Assembly: GCF_026210795.1 (NCBI RefSeq)
Contig: NC_089452.1
Location: forward strand, 1,736,001 to 1,800,000
From: Rhizophagus irregularis
Lineage: Eukaryota > Glomeromycota > Glomeromycetes > Glomerales > Glomeraceae
DNA length: 64,000 bases
Reading direction: 5' to 3'
Below are positions 24,346 to 36,285 of the stretch, piece after piece. The notes beneath the pieces were generated by a model that ran no database searches, was not told where the DNA came from, and worked only from the letters and a program-made list of their open reading frames with translations. The stretch's first letter is position 1. The number at the start of each line of letters is the position of its first letter. The position numbers and the translations under genes are program-made.

Positions 24346-24562
24346 ATTATATAATCACACATATAAGTAAACGTGATTTGTCAGAAATTTTGGCATTCGG
24401 CTGCGGCCAAGCAGCGCGTGATCACGTGCAGCATGGTCAAGGGAACTACGCGTAAATCATGTGATAATCACATATCACATGATTGTGATTAAAGAGTTAC
24501 GTAATTTACATAAATAATAATTAATTAAACTTTTATTAAAGTTTCGCTTTTCTACTTTCAAT

Positions 24563-24812
24563 ATGGAAATTGTAAGTATTTGTAACTACTAGTAATTTAC
24601 AAAAATGTAAAAAATGTCAAAAAAATTTACCTCTAGAAGCTTTCATTAACGAAAATACTCAGTAATTTAAAACTTGTAATATATGTCATCATAAAGCTAC
24701 TTTGCAATATGAACAATCTAATCAATCTAACACAGAGGTAGAACTGTTAACTCTAGAAGGAATGTCTAATTTATTCGTTGGCGCAAACGCGTCACTTGAT
24801 CGATCAAACTAA
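24563..24812 (+). pseudogene. Cys-pair zinc-finger ORF remnant
   Basis: From about 24597 the frame reads QKCKKCQKNLPLEAFINENT, one stop, then FKTCNICHHKATLQ and VELLTLEGMSNLFVGANASL before a stop at 24810. The pattern CxxC...LPLExF....KTCxxC is a small zinc-binding module that I recall at the N-terminus of mobile-element proteins in Rhizophagus. An upstream ATG at 24563 followed by GTAAGT could be a lost first exon. The in-frame stop and absent downstream domain make it a remnant. Confidence 0.45.
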
Positions 24813-25074
24813 AGTTAAAAATATAATATATATTTACATTTTTTTTTAATTTATTCTTCCTAGATGCTGCGTTGACCCTTTGACACCAAAAAATTCTGCG
24901 TAAATCATGTGATCATCACATATCACATTCGGATATTCAAAAAAAATTAAAGTATTTTATTATGAAACTTTAAAGAAAAAACTTTATTACTTTTATTACT
25001 TTTAAAAAAGAAAAATATTTAATAAATTTTATTAATTTACTGTCTATCTACAAAGTAAATCAATTAATTAAAAA

Positions 25075-25340
25075 CATCGTATGTTTGTTGTAGTGCGTGG
25101 ATTTGTAATCTGCCTTTCATACTTATTAATATCAGTTACTAAACTTTTAATTCCCTTAAAACTTGCTTGAACTACTTGTGCCTATCTTTTATTACCAATA
25201 TTTTCTTGTTCTTCTACAATTTTCAACGCTTAACATAGTATTAATTTGTAATCTTTAAAAAGTTGCATCTTTTGGTCATCATCATCATCATCACTCATTG
25301 AATTTACAATTGCGAATTGAGCAGTTCTATTATTATCCAT
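25075..25340 (-). pseudogene. small acidic ORF remnant, unknown
   Basis: From an ATG near 25340 the minus strand reads MDNNRTAQFAIVNSMSDDDD, QKMQLFKDYKLILC, a stop, ALKIVEEQENIGNKR, another stop, and VQASFKGIKSLVTDISKYER. Two stops interrupt an otherwise consistent helical frame. The family is not recognised; the position next to transposon debris suggests an accessory ORF of an element. Confidence 0.35.
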
Positions 25341-26009
25341 TAAATTTGTTATATTACTTTATCTAAAAAAAAAATCAAAAAAAAAGTTTATTTTTGTTAT
25401 TGACAATATGATAATATAAATATTATTTACCTCAAGGTGGATTTTGCATCGATTCTTCGCCTGGTAAAAATATAAATGGATATATCTCTTGACGTTGAAC
25501 TTTGTAAATAAAAAGAAGGATTAATTGTAAATCGAGAAGCATTAATTAAATGCTTACAAAGAAAAAATCAATTTTTTAAAAAGCCCAAACAAGAACATAT
25601 CCACTTTTCAGTAATTCATTATTAATTTAAATCCTTTCACCATGAAGGTTTTTTACAGCCACACAAATATTTATTATGTTGTTGTTGATGACGTGGAATC
25701 AAACAAGAAGAATATAAATTACTAAATCAAGATGTGATCGAAAAAATTTTTGAAACATTGGATTTCCAAAATTCTTTCATATTTCGTAAAAAAAAATTCG
25801 ACGGGAAGTGGAAATGTGGAAATAAAGATCGTGGCGCGGATTAGTAATACACCTCCTCATTACGTAAAAATGTGATTGAACCTAATTGGTTTTAGATCAT
25901 CTTATAATGTAAAAATAAGTGTTGGGAACTAATTGGTTCACCACGGACATATTAACGAATTTTTGTCTTATACAATTCTCTAAATATGAAATAAAATATC
26001 AATTTCAAT

Positions 26010-27069
26010 TTATACTTCATGTTGTCCTTCTGAATTATCAATTTTAATCAACTTCGCATCAACTTCATCAACTTCAGTTTCTTTCTTGTCAGCTTCAATA
26101 CATTTCACGTCAATTTCATCATCATCAATTAATTCCACATCAACATCAATTACATCAACTTCAGTTTCTTTCTTATCAGCTTTAATACATCTCACGTTAA
26201 TTTCATCATCATCAATCAATTCCGCATCAACATCATCATTTAATAAAGGAACAGTTTCCTCCTCATCATTTTGTTGAGAATTATCTTCAGATTTGGTATC
26301 CACTCTAATTACACATGAAAGGAACATTATCAAACATAAAATATAACCAATTATATGACTCATACAGCGAATTACACTAAATCCATAACACATATCATTC
26401 CAACTTGTAAAGAATGTAAGAGTGCTTATAATAACTATAACAAGATAGATTAAAATTAAAAAAAAGAAAAGTATAGTAAATAAAAATTTATATATTTCTT
26501 TACCTGCAAAAAACCAAAAAATCAATAATATTCTAATATATAAAATAAATATTTATAAATTATTAATATTTTTGACAAAATTTTCGTTTAATTAAAATTA
26601 ATAAAAATATTACGTACGAATCAAGATTATTATCATACATATTAAATACTAATCTCAAAGACCGTTTCACGAATTCTGGATTCTCTGCTCTAAATAAATT
26701 ATATGCTATCATATTTGAAATGGATGAAAGAATTAGAAAGAATATTAAGAATATTTTATAATTATTATTATTATTATTATTTTACGTACAAGTCATATAA
26801 AACATAATAATTATTTACCTAATGAAAATAATGAGGTAATTACAATCATGATATAAAAATTATTCAACCGTTCATACGAGTGAATTCTCGATGTATCTTT
26901 TTTTTAAAAAAAATAATAAAATACAGTATGTATAAATAAATATATATATATATATAAATTTCCGTTAAAATAAGCGACTTCAATTTAATTATATATTACC
27001 AATTAAACAAATGAGAAATGTTATTACGATTTGAAAAATTCTCAAATATCGAAATTTTACTGGATTCAT
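26010..27069 (-). CDS. membrane protein with acidic repeated tail
   Basis: Four exons on the minus strand: 27069-27000, 26896-26819, 26705-26618 and 26532-26010, about 252 residues. All junctions are GT-AG and phase-compatible. MNPVKFRYLRIFQIVITFLI opens the protein with a first membrane span; others are NNFYIMIVITSLFSL, SILLIFWFF, FLFTILFFFLILIYLVIVI and HIIGYILCLIMFLSCVI. After the last span a cytoplasmic-type tail of about 100 residues is acidic and contains an internal repeat of about 28 residues (VDVELIDDDEIDVKCIEADK, followed by KETEVD), ending in a DNSEGQHEV tail. The second intron uses a TAG acceptor inside a pyrimidine-rich stretch. No known family is recognised. A truncated copy lies at 53600-54078. 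Confidence 0.68.
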
Positions 27070-28057
27070 AATTTAAAGTTTTGTTTAGAAAATGTTATCG
27101 GAAATACGGAGAACGATAAAGAATTCGTGTGTAACATGGAATTTGGAATTTTCTTTATAGAAACAACCCCCTAATTTGTAAATCAAATATCAATATAAAC
27201 ATCACGGGACATTACTTAGTAATGTGGTATCACTGTAAATAGTTTTTGTTCAAGCGCTTAGAAAATGTTATGAAAGCATTATACGATTTTCTCTTATTTG
27301 GAATCATAATCATAGAAGAGCAGAAACGCAGCGTAATTATAAACCATTAATAGTAAAAATTCAATCTTCTCGTCAAATTTTTTTTTTTTATCGATTTTTT
27401 ATATAATTAGTCGACAAATAATTAAATCATAGATTTGTAACAATGAAAGATTTACTTTTGTTAGATAAAACGTATCAAAGTTATTATATACCAAACTTGT
27501 CGATTTTCTTCCTCTAACTTTTGATAATTTGGAATCATAGAAGAGCGGAGACACAACACAATTACAAACTATAAATAGTACAAAAATTTAATTATATTAA
27601 TAACCGATGAATAATTAAACTATCAAATTTTAACAATGAAAGATATGCTTTTGTTAGCATTCAATTGCATTATGTAATATGAATTATTATTTCCAATTTC
27701 ATTGACAATCAAACAAAAGATTCGTTACGTAATTAAAGTGTTTTTTCTGTTACCAAAAAAAATGAACTTCGGGCACCGGAGTTTTGTTGATTTTTTTATT
27801 GACATATTAGGAAGTGGTTGAAACAAAAGCACTAAATTAATAAAAACAAAAACCGTAAATCATTATCAAAAAAGTATAGATACGGCCGAAATTAAATCGA
27901 TTTAACCAAAAATGTATTCATTCAAAATGATGTTTTTATCAGCTGATCATAAGTTGATCAACTACGTAATCGGTTTAGACAAATAATTATAAATACAAAC
28001 AAAAAATTGAAATTTAAAAAATTTCATCAAAAAAAAATTCGAACAAAAAAAAAAATC
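27070..28057. other. intergenic region between divergent genes
   Basis: Upstream of both the minus-strand membrane protein gene and the plus-strand F-box gene. Two related stretches occur: GGAATCATAATCATAGAAGAGCAG... near 27300 and GGAATCATAGAAGAGCGGAG... near 27530, each followed by an ACAATGAAAGAT(T/A)T phrase. This is a direct duplication of roughly 230-bp period with drift. No frame is supported. Confidence 0.45.
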
Positions 28058-29683
28058 ATGTCAAATCTCAATAAAGATATCCTTCATTCAATATTTGAAG
28101 AGTTGCAAGACGATGGTAATTCTCTTTATAATTTATTATCGGTCGACATAGTTTGGTCAGAAACTATCATTCCAATTTTGTGGAGAAATCCCTGGAAATA
28201 CTTTAACGATAAGAAGAACGAAACAATTTCACGAGAGGAAAAAAGATTCTTATTAAATGATAAAAAGAAGAAGTCACTATTAGACGTAATTATTTCACAT
28301 TTATCGAATGAAACAAGAGATACTTTCAAACTAACCACGACATATGAGAAACCTTTATTTGATTATATTGGATATTGTAAACACTTGAATTTAAGTGATT
28401 TAGAAGAAATAATTGATATCATGGAGTACGAAGAACTAGACGTTTATAATGAAATATTCAAACTTTTTATTAATGAAAAAACGAGAATCACACATCTTTA
28501 TATACCTCGCCAATTCAATTATCAATTACATCTTATTCCTGGGGTTGAAAATTGCCTTTTAGGGCTTGAATATCTTCGATGCAGCACTTTAACAAAAGAC
28601 GATGTTTTAGATGGATTGGCAGAAATATGCAAATCAATCAAGGAATTAAATTTTAATATTTATAATATTTATAATCAAGAAGGACGGGAAGATTATAATT
28701 ATGATAATGTAACCGAAAATGGAATCGTTAAGTTAATTCAACGTCAAAAAAAATTAAATAAGGTTCATTTTTATTATGGAGAAAGTATGTATATGAGAAC
28801 GACGAACAGTAATTCTTTATATAAAAGTATTGAAAATTCTTTGATTGGACATGCAAAAAATATTCAATATTTTAGCGCAAATAAGAAACCCTTCACAAAT
28901 ATTCTTTCATCTTTTAAAAATTTAAAAAGTCTAGAAATATGTGACGATTATTATTCATCGATTCATGACCAGCCAAATTTTCCAATTTTTTATTTTCCTT
29001 TTTCATTACCTTCTTTACCTCTACCTCCTTTACCTCCTTTACCTTCTTTACAAATTCTAAAAGTTGGAGACATTCCTATAAATGATTTAATAAGTTTATT
29101 TAAAAGTTCAAAAGGACTTTGTGAAATCAAAATTGAATATTCTACTATAGATATTGAACATAACAAAAGGATTATTCAAGCTATTTATGAAAATTGTCCA
29201 AATTTGAAATATCTCGGAATTCCTTTTAACAATATTTATATATTGGAATTAGAAAAATTATTAATTAAATGCCAATATCTGGAAGGTTTATATCTTAACA
29301 TAGGAGAAGTAAATTATGAAGAGTTATTTGAAACATTGGCTAGATGTTCACCAAATAGTTTGTTTAGATTTAAATTCGAATTTAAATTTCAAACTAATCG
29401 GATTAAGAGAATAACATTAAAGTCATTTAAATTATTTTTTCATCATTGGCAAGGGAAACATCCTATGTTATTACAAACAATCGGAATGTCTCTTAATAAG
29501 TCAGAGGAACATTCGTATCTTATTGAAAATTATAAATTTTTAGGAGTAATTAAAAAGTACGATGATATTGAATTAGGAAAAAATAATTTTAAGGATTTTG
29601 AATGGATTAAACAAATGCCTTTTCATGAAACATCTTTCGATGGTAATATAGCGAATAGAGCAAGAGGCATTTATTTGATATGA
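28058..29683 (+). CDS. F-box protein with LRR-like repeats (copy 2)
   Basis: 541 residues from the ATG at 28058. The frame is open further upstream, but only with a non-ATG start and a Lys-rich leader, and MSNLNKDIL aligns with its paralogues. The F-box covers about residues 3-48 (LNKDILHSIFEELQDDGNSL ... ILWRNPWKYF). LRR-like segments follow (LEYLRCSTL, LKSLEICDD, LKYLGIPFNN, LEGLYLNIG). Near residue 308 an in-frame Pro/Leu expansion (SLPSLPLPPLPPLPSL) replaces the short SLP of the other copies. The signature GVIKKY...FKDFEW comes about 25 residues before the end, after which this copy alone has an extra tail. Expected role: SCF substrate adaptor. Confidence 0.85.
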   Translation: MSNLNKDILHSIFEELQDDGNSLYNLLSVDIVWSETIIPILWRNPWKYFNDKKNETISREEKRFLLNDKKKKSLLDVIISHLSNETRDTFKLTTTYEKPLFDYIGYCKHLNLSDLEEIIDIMEYEELDVYNEIFKLFINEKTRITHLYIPRQFNYQLHLIPGVENCLLGLEYLRCSTLTKDDVLDGLAEICKSIKELNFNIYNIYNQEGREDYNYDNVTENGIVKLIQRQKKLNKVHFYYGESMYMRTTNSNSLYKSIENSLIGHAKNIQYFSANKKPFTNILSSFKNLKSLEICDDYYSSIHDQPNFPIFYFPFSLPSLPLPPLPPLPSLQILKVGDIPINDLISLFKSSKGLCEIKIEYSTIDIEHNKRIIQAIYENCPNLKYLGIPFNNIYILELEKLLIKCQYLEGLYLNIGEVNYEELFETLARCSPNSLFRFKFEFKFQTNRIKRITLKSFKLFFHHWQGKHPMLLQTIGMSLNKSEEHSYLIENYKFLGVIKKYDDIELGKNNFKDFEWIKQMPFHETSFDGNIANRARGIYLI

Positions 29684-32045
29684 ATATATTTGCTATTTGA
29701 AATTAAAAAAGTTTATTGAGCAATTTAATTTAGATTTAATTAATTTAGTATAATATATGTATAGACTATTATAATAATAAATTTTATTCTTCAGTATGTT
29801 TTAAAAAATTTATTTTCTGTTTAATAAATTATAGTTATTGGATGAGGGTAAAATTATCGGTCACCCGTTACCCTCCCATTCAATAACTGTTATTATGCAT
29901 TCATGTGAAATTTGTGAAATTCGAGTATAATTTTTACCAATGTATTTAAATGTATATATATTTAGATTGCAATACACTGTAATTCTGTTGAAATGCTTCG
30001 TATATGAATTTTGAAACAAAATTTTATGATGGTTTTTGAAAATATTGTACGCAGAGAACGAAAGTTTACGAGATATAATTTTATATTATCCGGTACCCGT
30101 GATTTTTTCCAGTTTTTTTACGATATCATGTATCAGGCAGACAATAAATCTTTATACTGTATTATTATGCGTTATTACATATTACAATATTACAAATATA
30201 AATCGAATAATTATGATTTTTGATTTTCTTTATTAGAAACTTCTTGTAATGACCATGTTTTTTACTAAATCTGAAGCCTTTATAAAATCAGATAGTATAA
30301 TCCATCATACTGCGCTTCTTTATCAAATTTATTATTTTATTACTGATATATGCAAATATTAATCATTGAATTAAAATTTTCTATTGCATTTTTAAGTCAG
30401 CATCAGACATTTCTTCAGTACCGACGAACATTCTATGAAATATTTATTTTTTCTACGTTATATTAAATAAAGTTCACGAATAATTAAACACAAGAATCAA
30501 CTATCATTAATGATATTTGTTTATATTTTAAAGAATACTATGTTGTAATGAATTGAGTAGTTTATTGAACAAATTGAATTTAAAATTGAAAATACCATAT
30601 GTTTTTTCCTAATATTAATAATATTTTTGTAATGACTACCTAAAGAAGATATTTCATACTGATTTATCAGTATTAATTATATCATTTTCATCTTCGTTAC
30701 CACCTTCGTTAACTTTTCATCTCGCCTTCGCTATCTGACTTTGGTGACACCCAGACGGAAGAAATATTTGTTAGCTAAAAAGTATTGTTATCTAAATAAA
30801 TAAATTACTTTAAATTAAATAAAAGTCTTTTTTTACATGGCATTCTAGCTGAGATATTCTGAACAAATGTTTTTCCAGACTTGCTTTAGACATTATTTGT
30901 AAGGTTTTTATTTAGTGTATTGAAGATTTCTAACTAAACCATACTTTGGCGGTTTTTGAAATGGTAATCTTGCATTTTATTTGGATTATCATCGTCGCTT
31001 TCAGACTGTGTTATGAATTGTTCAGTCTTAACATCTACCAACTGGTAAAAATAATAAAATTATTATACAATAAAGTTTGTGAATCTACTTTTGCAAAAGT
31101 GAATAATATAGATCAAAATTTTAAGACTATTAGTAAATGAATATAATAAAAAGAATCAACTGAATCCTAATTATGTATGATAAGGGTATAGTTGTGTATT
31201 ATTATAAAACTATTTAGAGATTTTGTCTTGATCATATTTAGATTATAAGTTCATGAGAGAAAAATGAATGTATTATTTGAAAAGAATTTATTAATAATCT
31301 ACTAGTAGAAAGATGTTACATTCAATTATCACAATATTGAATATATTTTAACTCATTGTGATTACATAAATTATAATTATCTTTATTATATAACTCTCAT
31401 TAAATTTTTAAAGTTATTATTAAACTAATCATTTCTATTATATTCAGTTTTTAATTATATATGTTTTACAAATTTACTAAAAAATCTTTGTATTTAGATC
31501 ATATAACTAGACCTTATATTATAAAATATTTTTTTCAATAAATATATACAATATGTTTATTTCATTATATAATATTTTGTTATTCTATTATAGCAAATAT
31601 TATCTAGTAGTAATAATTTAATATTTTAATTTATTTTAAATTAATGGAAGCCGACCAATATATTATTATACCAATAAATTTTTGATTCGGGTCTGTTCCT
31701 AAAATGTTGAAATCACTAAAACATCTTTAATTTGTGGAGTATTCAAATTATCAAGCTTTACCAAATGCCATTTTTTTTCTTTAGTATGCTCTGACTTTAT
31801 ATATTTAGTTTAGTTAATTTTCTTGACTTTCTAGTTATTAATTTTTCTTTTTCCTGTTTTCTTTTTATATATTAAATAGAAAGCAAAATATTTATTTATA
31901 AGGTTAAATATTTATAAAATTTTTAGATTTTTTCTGTAATTTTTCTTGGGTAGTTTTATATTATTTGAATCAACTAATTTCATGTGATATTTATAATTAT
32001 AATTTGAATATTTATATATATATAAAGCATTAAATATTGTGTATA
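29684..32045. other. long AT-rich intergenic region
   Basis: No gene, terminal repeat pair or RNA gene is seen. Short open frames (for example 30011-30223 and 30946-31140) lack family signatures and codon character. A CACCTTCGTTA/CGCCTTCGCTA phrase near 30700 is the only GC-richer patch. Confidence 0.35.
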
Positions 32046-32053
32046 CAGTATAT

Positions 32054-32890
32054 CAGTGTTCGGAAATGACCTGGTCATTTGACCATTTTTCGGATTAGGA
32101 GTCATTTGGTCAAATGACACCCCATCATTTGGCATTTGGCATTTAAATTATTCGCGAAATGACAAATGCCAAATGATTGGGTATCATTTGATTGTCATTT
32201 GCGTCCTTTGTCATTTGGTCATTTGTCATTAAAATATTTAAAGATTATTGGACAATTTATAATCACGTGATGTACAAAAAAGGAAGGACGTAATCGAAAT
32301 AATCACAAATTATTTATTTTTTACTGTAATCTGAAAATAATAAATAACACAACCATAATTATTAAAGTGATAATAATATCTGATATGTTATTTATTATAT
32401 ATAATTTTATTATATAATTATATGCATAAATAAATGTTATGGCCATCTTATTATTAAATAAAGACAACAATTATACATAAAAATGGTGAAAAATGGGATC
32501 CACTACATGTGTCACAATTAAATATTTTATTGCAAAATTAATTAACTTTTATCTGTGTGGATAAAATGATCATTAGTGAAATAATTATAAGTGAAATAAT
32601 CCTGCCTATAATATTATTAACAAATAATAACCTGTAAAAATAATAACAAATCACGTGATTAAAAAATCTTTACTACTATTGGAACTTTTTTGATTATATA
32701 TATTAAACCAATTTTGTTTTAATATTTTTTTTTCTTGATTAAAATAAACAAAATAATTAATAAAAATTCGCAGAATATTTAATATTTTTCAAATGACTTA
32801 AATGACAGGTCATTTGAGTTGCAAATGACAAATGACAAATGACTTGTCATTTGAGTCATTTGTTCATTTCAAGTCATTTGCCGAACACTG
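32054..32890. mobile_element. hAT-type MITE, CAGTGTTCG ends (copy 2)
   Basis: 837 bp bounded by CAGTGTTCGG and its complement CCGAACACTG. It is flanked by a perfect 8-bp duplication CAGTATAT (32046-32053 and 32891-32898). It matches 11707-12552 along its length in inverted orientation, including the CAAATGAC/GTCATTTG arrays at both ends. The two differ by scattered substitutions and short indels, so they derive from one family. Confidence 0.93.
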
Positions 32891-33376
32891 CAGTATATAT
32901 ATATATTTCTTTTTTATTCATTGCCTTATTTAGCTTGATCGTTATCAAATGTGTTGTCAAAGTTGTAAATAAATAATAATAAATAACAATATATTATCGA
33001 ATTTATAAACACTTTAATCAAGTTTTGAAAAAACTATGTTGTTTAATAAATATAGTTATCAATTTTATAAAAATTTTTTGTCAAACTATATGAAAATATT
33101 GTATAGTGTAATTTAAGCACTTGAAAAAATATGACTGATTAAATTCCATTTTAATTATTTTAATGAATAACATGATTTATTTATAATTTATGGACAATTA
33201 TGTATCATAATAACATGGCAACATGATTTATGAAAATATAAAAAAATAATACAACTCTTATTATTGAAAATATTTTTTTATGGTACTTAAGAAATTTTTT
33301 ATTTAGGAAAGACTATTTATGTACACATATAAAATTAAATTCAATTACAAGAAAATTTTCAAATTATAATTGTATC

Positions 33377-33421
33377 CAGTGTTCGTGTAAATATTAATGA
33401 CCTGATCATTTGACCATTTAA
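33377..33421 (+). repeat. end fragment of CAGTG hAT-type MITE
   Basis: CAGTGTTCGTG, about 12 unrelated bases, then TGACCTGATCATTTGACCAT, which matches the start of 32054-32890 (CAGTGTTCGG...TGACCTGGTCATTTGACCAT). The remaining ~790 bp of the element and a second end are absent. It is a solo terminal fragment about 490 bp from the full copy. Confidence 0.65.
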
Positions 33422-33576
33422 AAGAATATTTACATTTATTAAAATGTTTCAATTGTATACAGTAATTGTATGTTATTGTACGAGCGTGCTTAATAATGGT
33501 ACGAAAGTGGTACTTCGTTTTCATAATCTTCATATTAAATTTAATAATATTAATATACGGTCATATAGGAATAAAA

Positions 33577-34766
33577 TGACTGAATTTATTATAAAGATTA
33601 TACATAGCAAACATTTTATAAGATGGTACGACGCAGGGAGTGGATTAAAGATGAGACAAGATTGGGACAATTGGCAATTAGTCAGAGACCTAACTATAGA
33701 TGAAATGGAGAGGAATTCAAGAGAGAAGATAATGAATACGAATTTATGAAGAAGTTGCAAAAGGAATATACCGCTGCTTTTATTAAAATTATCAAGATCA
33801 CACAAAATTGGAAAGTGATAGGATATTTTATTAATCAAAAATGATGGAAAACGCGGTCGAGCTTTCTTTGAAGAAGAACAATTTGAATTTAATTTGGATG
33901 GTGCGTAATTTTAAGACGATTTACAAGTTGTAAAAAAGAGAAGATAAACCCCTCAAACAAACCGTCACCACCACACAATAGTCCTCTAGAGGTAAATGTT
34001 TCTTCACTGCAGACACCTCCTGGTAGAATTTACATGGAGTTAACAAATATGGCATCAAGAAACAATAAAAATTTTCCACCTCCAGTCACGAGAAACGAGA
34101 ACGAGAAGAGCAATTTGGAGGAAGAAAAAGTGGTTGGTATGATTAAAGACTGGCGGAACAAGAAGAAAGAAGAATAGATAAAGTCGGATATCTCAGAAAG
34201 TGACGAGGAAGATTACGGAATCAATACGATGGAAGAAACAGCCAATAGACCCCTACGACGCGATAACGTTGATACGGAGGAAGTCGTAGATATTATAAGA
34301 GATTATCGCACGAATAAAATTTGTTTATAATTCAAAAAAAGGACCAATTACGTCCACAAATGAATTAAGGGAAAAATTGACTGTTTTAGAAGAAATATTC
34401 GAAGAGTCATCAAATTTGATGGAATGGGAACATATTAATTTGCAAGCAGTTATGGATGTCAAAAAAGAGAATGGTTTCAATGTCGGGGATGTATCACCTA
34501 AATTTAAAAATTGGGCGATGCAAACAAATAACTTCCTTCTTTTGGGAAATAAAATCATCAGTCATGCGGAACAAAACAAAATCCTGCAAGAATACACGAA
34601 ACTCAATGATGATTTTACACATAACCTTAAGGAGGAACACCGATGGACAGATGAAAAGGAGACAGGAGAGAAAAGGCCAAAGCCAGTATCGCCAAAGAAT
34701 GAGATTGTGATAGCAAGGCAGAAACAAGAACAGAAGGATAGAACGAAGAAGAAACGGGAGGAGTGA
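33577..34766 (+). pseudogene. decayed Lys/Glu-rich ORF, possible retroelement ORF1
   Basis: Coding phrases in successive frames: MTEFIIKIIHSKHFIRWYDA, DNWQLVRDLTIDEME, EDNEYEFMKKLQKEYTAAFI, RAFFEEEQFEFNLDGA, DDLQVVKKRR, MASRNNKNFPPPVTRNE, ISESDEEDYGINTMEE, then a clean stretch (34330-34766) with LEEIFEESSNLMEWEHINLQ and a basic C-terminus KQEQKDRTKKKREE. At least three frameshifts or stops separate them. The continuity of acidic/basic composition across frames argues for one original protein. The family is not recognised; a LINE ORF1-like role is a guess from context only. Confidence 0.5.
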
Positions 34767-35326
34767 GAAGGGCGTATTCGCGAACATTTATCAATCGAAG
34801 TCACGTGATTTCACGTTATAAAAAATTCCGATAGCAAATTTCAATTTTCAATAAAATGTAATTTTTTCTTCTTCTTTGGTTTTTAGTTTAAAATACTAAT
34901 ATTTTTTTTTGTAGGGTAATGGGAGAAAGATTGAATAATTGTTTACTGGGCGTGGGGGCGGTGGGGCCGTTGGGACTCATCTATTTTATAGCGTTAGGCT
35001 TCAGTCTTTATTACAAATTTCACTCATTTTTCCCTACGTAAGATTAGGTAGATTTAGTTAGGTCTCTTTTTAGTTTATAGTTGTTTTGGGAACGAAAAGG
35101 GTTTGTTTTTCTTATTTATTTTTTGTTTTTGTTTTTATTAGGATAGATATACTCTTGTTATAGAGGCGTTTCATGTTAGCATGGACGTTTCTAGGTATCT
35201 GTATTTATGGATCAATTAATTTATCCTAATAAAAGATGCGTTACAAGTTTTTTTTTTAAAAAAAAAGATTATACATTAAATTTAAAATTAATTGGTAATA
35301 TTAATTTGATATTAAAATCTGGATTT
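34767..35326. other. 3' flank of decayed ORF, GC-richer patch
   Basis: Holds a G-rich phrase near 34950 (GGGCGTGGGGGCGGTGGGGC) unlike its AT-rich surroundings, then T-rich DNA. It may be the 3' untranslated part of the element at 33577-34766. No gene is seen. Confidence 0.35.
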
Positions 35327-35334
35327 GATATTAG

Positions 35335-35855
35335 TAGGGATGCCAAAAGTTCGGTTATAACCGATTATAACCGGTTTTTATCGGTTCGGTTACGGTTCGG
35401 TTTCAGTCCAAGACCGACCGGTTAACCGTCGGTTTTATATATAAAAAAACCGACAAAAAAACCGATCAGTTAATCATATATTCCAAAAGAAAAGAATGTT
35501 TATTATATTGAGAATACTATTAAAAATTATGATTTTGGTGTTTATTTATATATATAGTATTCTTATTTTTGAAATAATAAGAAAATTTTTTACGCGTCGA
35601 TCACGTGATTTTTCGTTCCGCTGAAAAAAATCGCAAAATTGACATTATTATCGTAAAAAAAATTATAATTTTAAGGAATATTATCAAATAAAATTATAAT
35701 TAACACTTTCTAACATTAGTTCATTCAATTTTGCAGTAATTTGCGATCGGTTTTGCAATTCGGTTTTATCGGTCGGTTTTGCGGTCAGTTCGGTTTCAGC
35801 TGAAAACCGCGGTTTTAAAACCGAAACCGAACCGAACCGACCGTTGGCATCCCTA
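35335..35855. mobile_element. hAT-type MITE, TAGGGATGCCAA ends
   Basis: 521 bp bounded by TAGGGATGCCAA and TTGGCATCCCTA. It is flanked by a perfect 8-bp duplication GATATTAG (35327-35334 and 35856-35863). Subterminal regions are dense in CGGTT/AACCG words (GGTTATAACCG, CGGTTCGGTT). No coding capacity. The terminal TAGGGATG is shared with the eroded element at 61878-62169. Confidence 0.92.
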
Positions 35856-35863
35856 GATATTAG

Positions 35864-36285
35864 ATCTAATATAAAAGCTTATGAAAAATATAATTAAAAG
35901 CAAAGCATAGTTGATAATCAAATGATAATCGTATATTAATATTGTTATTGCACGGGTATCGCCGGTATCGTGCTTGATAAATGGATTCGTGCCACATCAT
36001 ACCATTAACAAGCACGCTCGTACAATAACTAATTTTTATAAAATCATGAAAATCATGTCACAATTCAATCATTACATAATGAACATGATATTGGTAAACA
36101 TGCATATGATAGCCTTATAACAATCAAGTTTAAAACATATTGTATATACATAAAAGCATGTTCCACAATCTGCTTCACAAAAAATAATTTATATATACTA
36201 CTAATTCTTATAAATATGACCATATATCCTTTTTTATTTTTTCTTTTATTTTTGAAATTATATTATTTTTGATTAAACTTTACAA
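35864..36285. other. 5' flank of the gene at 36286
   Basis: AT-rich, with two GGTATCG words near 35957 and T-rich sequence just before the ATG. Nothing else is seen. Confidence 0.35.

Noticed and set aside
34494-34804. Minus-strand frames opposite 34377-34766
   Set aside because: Shadows of the more plausible plus-strand coding remnant.
35207-35425. 72-codon plus-strand frame
   Set aside because: Runs from unique DNA into the hAT-type MITE end; not conserved, no domain.
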